A stretch of 64,000 bases of DNA from Gadus chalcogrammus (lineage: Eukaryota > Chordata > Actinopteri > Gadiformes > Gadidae): positions 27,133,206 through 27,197,205 of the forward strand of contig NC_079419.1 in NCBI RefSeq assembly GCF_026213295.1, given 5' to 3'. The notes beneath the pieces are model-generated. The model worked only from the letters and a program-made list of their open reading frames with translations. It searched no databases and was not told where the DNA came from. Shown one piece after another: positions 11,606-22,889 of this stretch. The first letter of the stretch is position 1. Each line of letters opens with the position of its first letter. Both the position numbers and the translations under genes were made by a program.

Positions 11606-11751
11606 TGTAGTGAATGTAACCTATCATAATTCACCTACGTTGTTAATTGTTGTTCCATACACTGTTGTAGGCATATTGTTTACTGTCTTGGTTGTTCAGG
11701 GATCGCTGTCCCTTTATGTTAGGAACGTCTCATGACGTAGAGCCCCATGCG
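11606..11751 (+). repeat. 5' LTR of the gypsy element, truncated
   Basis: About 146 bases match the first part of the 3' LTR (15204 onward), including CTGTCTTGGTTGTTCAGGGA. The match stops near 11751 where gag-like coding begins, so the rest of the LTR, the primer site and the gag start were lost in one deletion. Confidence 0.88.
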
Positions 11752-12330
11752 CAGTTCGCGTTACGGGAGATCACCGCGGATACGACGAAGTACTACTACG
11801 TTGTGTCAGCTCTCGGAAATTCAACAGCATCCAGAGTGGTGAGCCTCCTTAAAAATCCTCCGGCAAGGGAGAAGTACACGGCATTCAAAGCCCACCTGTT
11901 GAAGACGTTTTAACTGTCGGACGCTGAGAGAGCCATCAGGTCTTTCTCACTTCAAGGACTCGGTCACAGCAAACCGTCTGAGCTCATGGATCATATGCTG
12001 GATCTCATGGATGAGCACAAAACCGATTTCGTTCAGTTTTTCCTGCGTCAGCTGCCTTCCCAAGTGAGAGCTGCATTAGCCAACACCACGATCACTGACT
12101 TTCAGAGGCTGATAAAATTGTCCTGGCGGGTCAAGGCCACTCTGTGACACTGGACGACTCCACACTCATCACTGCCACCACTTCTCGTCAGCAGCAGTCT
12201 TCTGACCCCCAGCAGTTTTCAGGCCCGCAGCAGTCTTCAGGCATGTGTTTTTACCATGCAAAGTTTAGACCGAAGGCTCTTAAATGCCGTCCGCCATGCA
12301 TCGGCAGGTTGGGAAACGCCAGGGCCGGCG
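11752..12330 (+). pseudogene. gypsy gag remnant
   Basis: Gag forms the particle that packages element RNA. The frame opens QFALREITADTTKYYYVVS and ALGNSTASRVVSLL, typical of this gypsy group, runs into a stop near 11912, and continues as LSDAERAIRSFSLQGLGHS and DHMLDLMDEHKTDFVQFFLRQLPSQVR. After a shift, near 12245, CFYHAKFRPKALKCRPPC gives the short Cys/His finger-like end of gag. The N terminus is deleted. Confidence 0.8.
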
Positions 12331-12690
12331 CTCGATAGTGGCCAAGAGCGTCGGCCGCACTGGCAGGCTGCATTTAATCCGCGACAGCATCTCCGGATGG
12401 CGATTCCTGTGCAACATGGGAGCACAGAGGAGCGTCCTGCCTGCATCCCATTTGGACATGGTGACCGACGGCCACGGCCCCCCTATGGAAGCTGCTAATG
12501 GTAGCCCCATCCGTACCTATGGAACAAGGTACATTGAGTTGTGTTACGGAGGACACCGGTTGGGCCGGGACTTTGTTACAGCAAAGGTCTCCGTTCCCCT
12601 CCTCTGTGCTGATTTTTTGTGTGCGCATGGACTGTTGTTGGATGTGAAGATCCGCCGTTTGATTGACGCCTTCACATTTTGTTCATATGC
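12331..12690 (+). pseudogene. gypsy aspartic protease remnant
   Basis: The frame within 12284-12808 reads WRFLCNMGAQRSVLPASHLD, then AANGSPIRTYGTRYIELCYGG and FVTAKVSVPLLCADFL. This is the retropepsin fold of gypsy elements, which matures the polyprotein. The active-site triad normally DTG reads N-M-G here, so the catalytic Asp is lost. Confidence 0.8.
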
Positions 12691-12804
12691 GCGCACGCTC
12701 AGCGGGGCTGACTCCATACGACTGTCTAGCTTGCTCTCCTCAGATGATTTCCACCGCCTGCCGGTTTCCCAGCCCTCACTCAGCCCACTTTCTCTGCGTC
12801 TGCC

Positions 12805-14990
12805 GTGAAGCATGGTGTGGAGCACCATCTCGCCACTACTGGTCCACCCGTCTACACCCGAGCTCGGCGCCTCGACCCGACCAAGCTTGCCGTTGCAAAG
12901 GCTGAGTTTGCAAGCATGGAATGCCTGGGTATAGTCCGCCGGTCTGACAGCCCGTGGGCTTCACCCCTCCACATCGTCCCCAAGCCCGGCGGCGGCTGAC
13001 TGGTACCCAGTCCTGAACATAAACGATTTCTCGGCACACCTGGCTGGTATGGTGATTTTTTTTCCAAGGTGGACCTTGTCCGGGGATATCATCAGGTGCC
13101 TGGACACCCACTGGATGTTCCCAAAACAGCAGTGATCCCACCGTTTGGTCTGTTTGAGTTCCTACAAATGCTGTTCGGCCTTAAAAACGCAGCTCAATCT
13201 TTTCAACGCCTCATGGACTCTGTTTTACGGGAGCTGCCTTTTCTTTTTGTGTACTTGGTTGACATCCTGGTGGCGAGCACGTCCAAATCTCAGCACCTGG
13301 CACACCTCTGGACACTTTTTGAGAGGCTCAGCCTGGTCTCTCCATCGATTTCCTGGGACATAGTCACTAAGGAGGGTGCAGCCCCTCTTCCATCGAAGGT
13401 GGAGGCGGTCGCACAGTTCCCATGCCCGCTCACTGTCAAGTCCCTGCAGGAGTTCCTCGGCATGGTGAATTTTTACCACCGTTTCATCCCTCGAGCCGCC
13501 CAGCTCATGCGGCCCTTGCATGAGGCCTTGCAAGGTAAGCCCAAGCATGCTGTGGACTGGACTGAGAGCAGGGACAAGGCTTTTGTTGCCACTAAGGCAG
13601 CCCTGGCGAACGCCACCATGCTGGCACATCCATCTCCCACAGCCTCCATCGCCATCACCTTGGATGCCTCGGACTACGCTGTCGGTGCCGTCTACGAGCA
13701 GTGGGTGGGCGGGGCCTGGAAGCCACTTGCCTTCTTCAGCCGTCATTTGCGCCCCAGCGAGCGGAGGTACAGCACTTTCGACCGGGAGCTGCTTGGTCTC
13801 TACCTCGCCTTCAGACACTTTCGTTCCCTGTTGGAAGGTCGACTCTTCACCACTTTTGTCGACCACAAGCCGCTGACTTTCGCCATGGCCAAGGTGGCTG
13901 AGCCGTGGTCCGCCCCCCAGCAACGTCATCTGTCCTACATTTCGGAGTTCACCACGGATTTACAGCACGTTGCCGGTAAGGACAGACAACCAGGTGGCGG
14001 ACTGCCTGTCACGGGCTGTGGTAGGAGCCGTCCATCTCAGCTTGGATTTGAACCGCATTGCAGCGGACCAGACCACAGACCCGGACGTGCAACCCAGACG
14101 AGGACCTTGACTACAGGGCTGAAAATAGAGGGTGTGGGTTTTAGCAATGCTGGCACCACCCTCCTGTGTGACGTCTCCACGGGCAGACCTTGGCCAATCA
14201 TTCCCACGGGATGGAGACGACAAGTTTATGATGCCATCCATGGTCTCACCCACCCAGGTTCGAAAGCGTCACAGAGATTGGTTGCGGCTAAGTTTGTTTG
14301 GCACGGCCTCAAGAAGGACGTTAGGGACTGGGCTAACACCTGTCTTGAGTGCCAGCGGGCCAAAGTGCACCGCCACACTAAAGCCCCAGAGTTGTTATTG
14401 TGCCGGAGAGACGGTTTGACCATGTAAACGTGGATCTGGTCGGCCCTCTGCCCTCCTCTCACGGTTTCACCTACCTGTTGACCATGATTGACAGGACCAC
14501 TCGTTTGCCTGAGGCTGTGCCACTGACGTCACTGGCATCTGTCGAGATGACACGGGCATTTATCAGCCCCTTTGTTGCACGTTTCAGCACTCCTTCGGAC
14601 ATATCCTCTGACCGGGGCGCACAGTTTACGTCTGAGCTGTGGAACGCTGTCGCACAGAGCCTCGGAGTGAAACTCCCCCACACAACCGCTTATCACCCAC
14701 TGGCTAACGGACTCTGTGAGGCTTTTGGCACGTGTCCCCACTTCCCTTCCCCGGCATCCCTCAGTCGCACATCCCTGGTGGGCTTCGGAAGGATGACTAC
14801 GTTTTCATTCGCCACGACGCCCACAGGGGACCGCTACGCCCGCCCTACGAAGGCCTGTTCCGGGTTTTGGAGACGGGACAAACACTTTGTGGTGGACATG
14901 GGCGGCAAACCGGAGCGACTCTCCATTGATCGCCTCAAGCCAGCTCACTTGGACGTTGCCAGGCCCATTGAATTGGCCCAGCCCCCACGA
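12805..14990 (+). pseudogene. gypsy pol remnant: RT, RNase H, integrase
   Basis: RT starts near 12850 (FASMECLGIVRRSDSPWASP, KPGGG), is broken by a stop near 13000, and resumes at 13069 in a 452-codon frame (KVDLVRGYHQVP, FGLKNAAQSFQRLMD). The catalytic Y-x-D-D is YLVD. RNase H follows (LDASDYAVGAV, STFDRELLGLYLA, TTFVDHKPLTF). The integrase has its zinc-binding part (HPGSKASQRLVAAKF, CLECQRAK) and, in an overlapping frame from 14400, the core with DLVGPLPSS, SSDRGAQFTS and HPLANGLCE. After that a deletion and frameshift precede MGGKPERLSIDRLKPAHLD. Confidence 0.88.
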
Positions 14991-15203
14991 CGCGGACAAC
15001 CTCCAGCTCTGCCCCTGCTCCCCTCCCTCCAAGGAACTCCCAGATTCCATGCCCCTCATCCGTGTCATGGCGGGACACCTGCCGCAGTTGTGGCTCCTCG
15101 ACTTCCTGTACGACACAGCCGTTGTGGCCGATTAATAGGCCCGCCTCCGCGGCGACTGATTTGTTTTTGTTTTCTTCCGTTTGTGAATTCTGGAGGGACG
15201 TCT

Positions 15204-15467
15204 GTAGTGAGTGTAACCTATCATAATTCACCTATGTTGTTAAGTGTTGTTCTATACACTGTAGGCATATCGTTTACTGTCTTGGTTGTTCAGGGATCGC
15301 TGTCCCTTTAAATGTTAGGAAGGTCTCATGACGTAGAGCACCATGCGGGATTGGTTTTACGAGCAGCGAATTTTGACTTCCTGTTTTTGTCTAACGAAAT
15401 AAACGATTCACGCATTCGTGTGCTCAACGTGAGAAATTGTCTTTTTCTATTTAATGCAATTTCCACA
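15204..15467 (+). repeat. 3' LTR of the gypsy element, 264 bp
   Basis: It begins TGTAGTGAGTG and ends TTTCCACA. A purine-rich stretch GGAGGGACGTC sits just before it, in the position of the polypurine tract. An AATAAA-like signal (GAAATAAACG) lies near 15400. Confidence 0.9.
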
Positions 15468-16397
15468 TGGGGACCTGGTTTTGTCTTTGTATTTTGTTTT
15501 GGTACAGTGCAGTAACCTGAATGCCATTTTGAGTCTTTTCTGTATGGCTTGACTGTTTGCTATTCAAAAGAAATAAACCTGCATTTCTGATAACTTGGCC
15601 GTCTTCTAACTACTTGTTGTATGCTGTAATGACTTAACTAAATGTGATGAGGTTGCAACTCTAGAATAGGGAACATGTTTGGGTTAATAAGGGTCAATGT
15701 ACTTGTGAGTTAAATATGAACAAGACCTAACTTTAGAATAGGGAACATATTTGGATTTAATATGATTTAATTAATAGTTAATACAGGTAATATTACCACT
15801 TGTAGTTTTTTGTTGTATCCCATAAGAATAGACTGTAATAATCCAGAGTAATAAAGAGGGAATGACTATTCTTGTGCTATTGCCCCTTTACAAGGCCCCA
15901 ATGATGCCTTGGTTATTAGCATCGTTACTCATATCCAATAACCGCTGTATTTACAGTAATTAAACAATAATTTGGTTATATTGGGTGGAATCTTAATGAA
16001 TGGAGTAGTAAGGGTAAAATAATTGTATACAGAATAAGGTACTAATGTGTAATAATTACTACTAAAGTGCCAGTATGTTACTAATAGGCATATTAAAAAG
16101 CACCTAGTTAATGACAGATATGTGTATCTTAATATAAAGTGTTTCTATTTAACTCTGAGGCCTCGCTTTTGTTACTTTCTGTTAAATTAAACTAATAATA
16201 TAAAACCGGGGTGTTTATGGAGTCGTTACACTCCATAAAACCTTCAGATATCTCTTGGCCTTCTAGGGGCCAGTAGATGAGCTGTGTGGATAGTTCTACT
16301 GCCTGCTTTGGCTCATGTCCGTTTGGTATCCATTGGAAACAGGGACCCTTCATGTGTTCAAAGACAACAAAGAATCTCAACTGTATCTTGGACGGAG

Positions 16398-16550
16398 GAA
16401 TGATATGATATGATATGAACTTTATCCGTCAGCAGTGCTGAAATTTGTCTTGCGACCCAGAAGCCGTTGCATGTAAAAACAGAAAACATAGCAAGAATAG
16501 CAACTTTATACTCATCGGCAGCGCTCAAATGTTTTCCTTGTAACATAAGG
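16398..16550 (-). repeat. Possible 3' tail of a CR1/Rex1-like LINE
   Basis: ATATG repeats followed by GAACTTTATCC, then AAATTTGTCTTGCGACCCAG, resemble the 3' untranslated end of fish Rex1-type LINEs, inserted in reverse. No coding sequence remains, so the call is tentative. Confidence 0.35.
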
Positions 16551-16735
16551 ATAGCCCAATCTGGTGGATTTAAGAGTTTTCTGAGTGTGCATTGTCAAGC
16601 CACAACCCACCCAGCTGGATCACGGTCCGTTCTGGGTCCCGGTACGGTCAGGTCCCATGTACGCACTTAAATTATCTTTTGGGTCCTGAGATGAAGAAGT
16701 TGAAGAACCTCTGCTGTAGAACGTCATTTCAGAGA

Positions 16736-16810
16736 GAGAGAGAGCGAGAGAGCGAGAGAGCGAGAGAGCGAGAGAGCGAGAGAGCGAGAGAGAGAGAGAG
16801 AGAGAGAGAA
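16736..16810 (+). repeat. GAGAGAGC simple repeat
   Basis: Purine microsatellite of GAGAGAGC-like units turning into pure GA. Frames through it (RERESERARE) are artefacts. Confidence 0.97.
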
Positions 16811-18310
16811 GCCAAAGCTTTCTACCTGAAATGGGTAACTATAGTGCGACCATATAAGCCTTGTCTCGATAGATAGCTCTTTGGCCTTTTCTGCCTTTTT
16901 GACACAAAATGACCCAATGCTATCTTTCCCTGCCATGATTGCACTTAGCTTTCTGTCAGAGTGCGAGTGTACATGTAACAAGAGTTGTTAATGCCTACAG
17001 TCCCAACACATTGCGCTGCGGCATCTCAAGATGAAGACTGCCTGGAAATGCCTAAAATGGAAAATAGCAAGAGAGGGGGGGGGGAGATCATAGGAAGGAA
17101 ATATCTTTTGGATATTGCTTTGACAAATTCTTCTTCTAAAATAATTTGTATCCTCCTCATTCTCATTCTTCACCCCTACTTATTCTTGCTCTGGGGAACA
17201 ACTAACTGGCTGTCTAACAAATACCTAACATACAGCTCACATGATCGAAGAGATGTTAAGTTGTGTTTTGCTAGTAGATTATAGTATGATCGGATGTAGC
17301 TGATCGTACTCAGCACCCTCCCTTAGCCAACTGTAGTCCTGACTTCATGTAACATGAAAGCCTACATCATCCCAAGACACCAGATGATTGATCTAATATG
17401 GTGTCTGTAATGTATGTTGACAGGCAAGGGAGAAGGGAGGGCTACCAGTCGTTTTCACATTACAGGCATGGTTGCTATTTTCAAAAGGTTTAAATTATGA
17501 AATCTTGTTCTGCTGGATGTTCAGTAGCCAATTATGGTTTAAAAAACATCTGTGTTTAAATAGAAATGAAAAGAAAGTCATGCTCCACCTTTAGGATTTT
17601 GAGCCGCAAAGCAAGCAAGTGATTGAATGCCTTCCTTCAGTTTAATCAGTGTCTGTCCTGTCCCTGCCTAACTACTGGAAAAAGGCTTCCATTTTAGTAG
17701 ATACCCACTGGTGACATTGAAATCAACATCAATGCCCCTGACAGCAATTTGGGCATTGATAACCATGTCAGCAATTTTTTGCAAGGTTGAGCCGGTAAAT
17801 ATATACCAATGAACTCTGGCTGTCCTTCTGCCTGCTCTCTAATTTGATCTTGGAAACTACATTAAAGGACAGATTCCCTTTCATGTATTCTTTCCACAGG
17901 TTCAGAAAGCAGAAAGACCTTCAGCACAATAGCAAAGCAGAGGTTTGTTCTTGTACTGATGCATTGAATGTGTTTTTTGTTGTTCAAGGTCACCGAAGCA
18001 GGAAACATCAAATGCAAATAAGACTAAGATGGAGGGTTTAGAGTTTTTAAACCAATAGGAGACAACCTTGATCTTAGCTGGGCACCTTTGAGCCAGCAGC
18101 TGTAGGTCACTGTGAATGTACCCCTCTATGTTAACATTATTTACTTTACACCAACGCCAAGAAATCAGGTAGACATACAACGGAGTATTAGGGCCACACG
18201 TGAAGAAAAAAAATATTTTTGCCGTGAAGAGATTAAAGTCGACACGTCGACTTTAAAGTCAACATGTGGACATTAAACTCGAAATGTCGAGTATAAAGTT
18301 GAAATGTCAT

Positions 18311-18674
18311 TGTAGCAGGTTAAGGAGCGCAGGGAGACCAGTTTCCTTCGTCCCTTTGTTGGGAACTCGTTTATTTTGTAAAGCAAACAAAAGACATGCT
18401 CCAAACTAAATCATAACGCTCGATCCATGGGCTTCCTGGTTCCAGAGATGTTGCGCACAGTCTGTTGATCTCTCTCTCTCACGGGTAACATCTCTCTCAG
18501 GCAACATCTCTCCTACTGCAACACAAAGCAGGCACATAAGTACACATTCCCTGATTGGACCTGATCGTGGGCACCTGCTCGCAACCAGGTCCAACCCCCC
18601 CCAGCCAATCCGGTGTGTTCCCAACCGTCCCCTACCTCCCCCTGCAGGCCAGACGTCGCACGTCCCCCCCCACA
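18311..18674. mobile_element. Solo LTR, 364 bp
   Basis: It starts TGTAGCAGGTTAAGG, ends CCCCCCCACA and is flanked by GTCAT at 18306-18310 and 18675-18679, a perfect 5-bp duplication. TG...CA ends without internal coding sequence indicate a solo LTR left by recombination. The parent family is not identified. Confidence 0.88.
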
Positions 18675-18744
18675 GTCATGTTGACTTTAATCTCGACGTG
18701 TCGACTTTAAACTCGAAATTTCGAAAATAGAGTGGAAACATCAT

Positions 18745-19210
18745 ATCGACTTTAATCTCGACGTGTCCATTTTCCGTCCCTCTGTCAGCACGCAGACGCT
18801 CCGGGCATCCTCCCAAGCGTGCAGCGGATGACACGAAGTAGTCGGCAATAACCCTGGGGTCATTGTTTGTGGTGTAGGCTTCCATCCAAACAATATAGCG
18901 ACTAAAACCTTCAATGCAACCACTGATGGCAATGCCGTATGGCTTTTGTTTATCGTACCCATCCATATGCCAGAGTGCATTTCGGACCTTTGCTGTGATA
19001 TTGCCTGCGCCTCAGACGCCGCGCACGCCTTTGCTCCACACCCTCAGGATCAAGCAACTTGATCAATTGTCTTACCGTATTTTGCGACACAACATAACCT
19101 TTATGTATTACACGGAGGTGCAACCATCTGTATCTTTGCATCTGCCCATCATTTCCCATGTTAAACCCGATTCTGAAATACAATCTTGCCAAATTATCTA
19201 CACAAGCCAT
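18745..19210 (-). pseudogene. Integrase-like (rve) DDE transposase fragment
   Basis: Reading from 19210 the protein starts MACVDNLARLYFRIGFNMGN, has a DNA-binding-like part (YVVSQNTVRQLIKLLDPEGV, RRARRLRRRQYHSKG), shifts frame near 18965, and continues DGYDKQKPYGIAISGCIEGF, SRYIVWMEAYTTNNDPRVIA and RADRGTENGH. The DGYD and RADRGTENG blocks hold the first two acidic residues of an integrase-type core. The third (Glu) region is absent. The frame shift and truncation make it inactive. Confidence 0.78.
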
Positions 19211-20442
19211 TGGATTCAGTGCAGGCCCTTGGAGCGGTTGCTATCCCTCCCAACTAATTTCGACTGTATTCTCGACATTTCGAGTTAAATTTCGACTTTA
19301 AGGTCGACAAATCGAGATCAAAGTCGACATAATATTTCAACTTTATTCTTGTCATTTCGAGTTTAATCTCGACATGTCGAGATTAAAGTCGACATGAGAT
19401 TTCAACTTTATTTTCGACATTTCGAGTTTAATGTCGACATGTTGACTTTAAAATCAACGCGTCGACTTTAATGTCGTCACGGCAAAAATATATTTTTTCT
19501 TCATGTTTGGCCCTAATACTCCGTCGTATAGACATTACCTAAAATCAGGAACAAGGCCGGCTCATTATGTTTTAGGTCACAGGTCCTAATGCACTATTCA
19601 TGGAGGGTATGGTATGTATCAAACATGCACTTTACTGCAACGAAGGCTGTATTGCAATTACAGCCTGTTGCAAATTCATGCATCCTCCAATGTTGTTTAC
19701 TTGCATGTAAACTAACGATCAACACAATGTGCTAATTAATCAATGTGTATGCTATGTATGTATGAGCTTACATTTAACATCAAACACCATTACGAAGATC
19801 AATCATCGGGGCTAATACAGTAACATTCAGTGTTGCCAACTTAGCGATTTTGTCGCTATATTTAGCTACTTTTCAGACCCCTTTGGCGACTTTTTTTCAA
19901 AACAGCGACAAGCGACAAATCTAGCTCCTTTTTCAGCTGTTATTGGTGACTTTTGGCGACTTTTTGAGGTGAAGCACTATCGCTATTACCTCTTCACAAC
20001 GAGCACCGGGCGCCTGCGCGGCCCCTCCCCGTCTCAAAGCACTTCCAGGCAGCCCAGTCCTCATGCAGCAGTCCCTCCCAGCTGCTCTCTTAGCAGGAGC
20101 TAACAGGAGACGTTCACGCCTCGGCATCCGGGCTGCAAATGAATCCGCGTCCCGGCCAGCAAGCCGCCGCCGACTGATCCCGGACCCTGATGTACAGTCA
20201 GAGCGGGAAAATTTAATATTTTCGTTGTATAAATAAAATAATAAATCGCTGTGTTACATTGACTCACACTGCCTCAGGCTCAGTCACTTCACCTCACCTC
20301 GTCCACTGTGTGCGTTTGTGTCTTTACCATGTCGCAGTCAAAACTTTACCAACAAAAATATTGGAAAGAGTGGGAAGCAAACACTGCTTTTAAGGGCTGG
20401 TTAAAGCGGTTTATTGGAGACTATAAACGAGCATACTGTAGC

Positions 20443-21982
20443 CAAGGGCGTAACCATGGTTTAGACATTGGGGGGGTCAAATTTTTTATTATTATTTGTT
20501 AAGTGCATTGCCTACAATTCTATATTTATATATGAAAATGTGGACATTTAGAACATAGTTTCGAGGACTACATTGACCATTTGAATTCACAACTAAAGGA
20601 ATAGTGTAATAATGTAATGTCTGCCCCGCCCCCCCCCCCCCCCCCACACACACACACATACATACACACACACTTTGTTTTGGTTAGTTGCTTACTGACC
20701 TTAAACACACCTACCAATTACAATTATGCTCTTCCAGTAGTACTGTAGCAAAAAGGATAGCTTCCAATGGAAAAATACCACATACCCAAAGCATGTTTTT
20801 TTAATGTTATTTTAATTAGGACAACTACTGATGTACTTTTGTGATGTACAGACTTTAACAAAAAAAGCAGCCTGCCTCTCTGCCTCCCTGTCTGTCTGTG
20901 CTGCCTGCATTGTGACCACATGTCATTATGTTATCAGAAGAACAGTGGCTGACCTTCGTGATCATTTTGGTCTATATATTCTGCTTGTATTAGAAGTAGG
21001 CTACTTTTATGTATTGCTGACATGTAGGCCCAGGTTATAAACAATGTTGTAAGGCTGTCTAGTCTCACATTCAAAATTCTCACCTTATCACCTGCATGTC
21101 CAGAGCATGTCCCTGTCTGGCCACTGCTTTCAGCCTGCCTGTCTCTCTCCCTGTCTCTCTGTGATGCCTGCATTGTGACCACACGTCATTTTATCAGAAA
21201 AAACAGCGACTCATATTTTAATTAGGCTACTCGTTTTATTTGCTCACACATTTAGCTCGGTATCAAGCTACTAATTGTCTGGAGAAAAAAAAAACGTGTA
21301 CGCTCGGCTGCTGGTCCAGTTTTATCCGCTTTTTAAGTAACCTTAAATTGTCCGTTACCTCCTCTCCAACACGTTAAATAACGTTACAGGCACTGCTTTC
21401 AGCATGCCTGTCTCTCTCCTTCTCTCTCTGTGCTGCCTGCATCGTAACCATGTCATTTTATCAAAAGAACAGCGACTGACCTTCATGAGCTATATAATAT
21501 TCTGCTTTTACGAGGCTACTCGTTTTATTTGCTTACTCAAAGCTCGGTATCAAGTTACTTACTGTCTTAAAAAAACTGCGTATGCTTGGCTGTTGGTCCA
21601 GTTTCTTCTGCTTTTTAGGTAACCTCAAATCCTCCATTACTCAACTTTACTTTCTTGGCTCTCACTGAAGAAAGAGTGTGGGGGGGAGGGGGGGGGGGGA
21701 AAGTGTGGGGTAACCATGACAACGCAGAAAGTCGCGAGGTGGTTTCAAACTAAATCGCACATGCAAGTGTACAATTAGGAGGGGGGATTCTCACACTTAA
21801 CAAACGGAAAAAAATTGAAAATAAATAAGACATAACAAGAGACCGATCCATTGACAGGGTTCATAAAAAGAGAACATATATTTTACATTTTATCCTGCTG
21901 TATATTGGGGGGGGACAGGTTAGTATTTTCTCAACATTGGGGGGGACACGACCCCCCTAAAGAATGCGTGGTTACGCCCTTG
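20443..21982. mobile_element. Second hAT element nested in the first
   Basis: Ends CAAGGGCGTAACCATGG and (reversed) CAAGGGCGTAACCACGC are flanked by ACTGTAGC at 20435-20442 and 21983-21990, an exact 8-bp duplication of the finger codons. It has G-rich stretches near both ends, a C/CA-rich tract at 20629-20670, and three tandem segments inside. No transposase was recognised. Confidence 0.92.
20866..21650 (+). repeat. Three tandem segments of about 265 bp
   Basis: The motif GCCTGCATNGTNACCA recurs at about 20903, 21166 and 21435 (spacings near 263 and 269), each followed by TCATTTTATCA, AGAACAGCGACT and, in the last two, GCTCGGTATCAAG. Divergence is substantial, especially in the first copy. 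Confidence 0.8.
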
Positions 21983-22263
21983 ACTGTAGCTATTGCAACG
22001 ATTTCTGTGCCAAACTCAGTGATGTGAAGAAACACAGTTCAACCCAAAAGCATATTCAAAAGGCAAAGCCTTACAGTTCAGCTCAATCAACGCTGCCATT
22101 TATGGTAAGCAAAATTGGGACTAAGCAAAAAAAGAAAATTGTGTTTTTTTTATACTTCCAGTTATGCAAATTAGGCGATGACGTCATCTAGCAACTTCTA
22201 GCGACTTTTAGGAGAGCCAATAGCTACTTTCCTTCCTGAAGAGTTGGCAACACTGGTAACATT

Positions 22264-22755
22264 CGACATCGGCACTGCTTTGCATATAGAATAGACTTTC
22301 CACAGGAGAGCTGACTGCCGCCTGTTCTGCCTGCTCTCCTTCTGTCTCCCTGCTCTCAGTTGTCTGTGGTCGGCACAGGAAGATGGATCAACCGGTCCGG
22401 CCCAGAGAGCACTGCTTTGATGAACACATGATAAGCCTGTCAGCCTGAAGTGGCCCACAATGCAATGCTGCTCATACACAAAGAGTTATACTGATGGATG
22501 TTCAGTATGCATATACACTCCGGAGGTAACACACACACCATACATGTAAACATACAAATACACATGCTGAGTTGTCATGTGTCAAATCAAGCTCCACCCA
22601 AGCCACAGGCCCATAGAGGAGGGGCTTACGGAGGGTATATAAAGGCTTTTGTATACAATGCTTGGACTCTGGTGAACATCCAAGTCCTACCGATTTAGTC
22701 AAAGAACAAATAATATCCAACATCCAGTTAATTCCATCCAAGAGCCATGGGGGAA

Positions 22756-22786
<31 letters not shown>

Positions 22787-22800
22787 TTGGGGGGGAGGGG

Positions 22801-22889
<89 letters not shown>

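Larger units (their letters stand above)
11606..15467 (+). mobile_element. Ty3/gypsy LTR retrotransposon, degraded
   Basis: It starts TGTAGTGAATG and ends TTCCACA, flanked by TGGG at 11602-11605 and 15468-15471; the host inverted-repeat arm reads through this point in the opposite arm, confirming the boundaries. Order: truncated 5' LTR, gag, protease, reverse transcriptase, RNase H, integrase, 3' LTR. All genes carry stops, deletions or motif changes. It inserted after the long-inverted-repeat element was in place. Confidence 0.92.
16093..18169. other. Unassigned DNA without a recognised gene
   Basis: This stretch separates the 9-16 kb element from the IS3EU-like element. I see no exon series on either strand; open frames are short and lack known motifs. 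A possible LINE tail (16398-16550) and an S-rich GA repeat (16736-16810) are listed separately. Confidence 0.5.
18176..19528 (-). mobile_element. IS3EU-like DNA transposon with 6-bp target duplication
   Basis: TAGACA at 18170-18175 and 19529-19534 flanks inverted ends TACAACGGAGTATTAGGGCC and (reversed) TACGACGGAGTATTAGGGCC. Ends of the form TAY...RTA with 6-bp duplications are characteristic of IS3EU elements. Inside both ends are many TCGACTTTAA/TTAAAGTCGA motifs. A minus-strand integrase-like transposase remnant is present, and a solo LTR interrupts the element at 18311-18674. Confidence 0.82.
20329..22104 (+). pseudogene. hAT transposase N-terminal zinc-finger exon, split by insertion
   Basis: The ATG at 20329 opens MSQSKLYQQKYWKEWEANT and reaches RAYCS at 20442; after the nested element and its duplicated 8 bp the frame continues YCNDFCAKLSDVKKHSSTQK at about 21991, ending at a GT donor after 22104. 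The C-x2-C and H-x-H pattern is the finger that precedes the catalytic part in many fish hAT proteins. The catalytic domain is absent from this copy. Confidence 0.72.
19828..22255 (+). mobile_element. hAT element, interrupted by a second hAT
   Basis: Ends CAGTGTTGCCAACTTAGCGA and (reversed) CAGTGTTGCCAACTCTTC are flanked by GTAACATT at 19820-19827 and 22256-22263, a perfect 8-bp duplication. Multiple AGCGAC/GCGACTTT motifs lie inside both ends. It carries the first exon of a zinc-finger transposase and is otherwise deleted. A second hAT sits at 20443-21982. Confidence 0.92.

Noticed and set aside
13225..13929. 234-codon minus-strand frame
   Set aside because: Antisense shadow of the gypsy RT/RNase H.
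18406..18624. 72-codon minus-strand frame
   Set aside because: It lies wholly within the solo LTR and shows no conserved motif.
22600..22700. TATA-like promoter of a host gene
   Set aside because: TATATAAAGG is present but the downstream sequence is a microsatellite and no exon follows.
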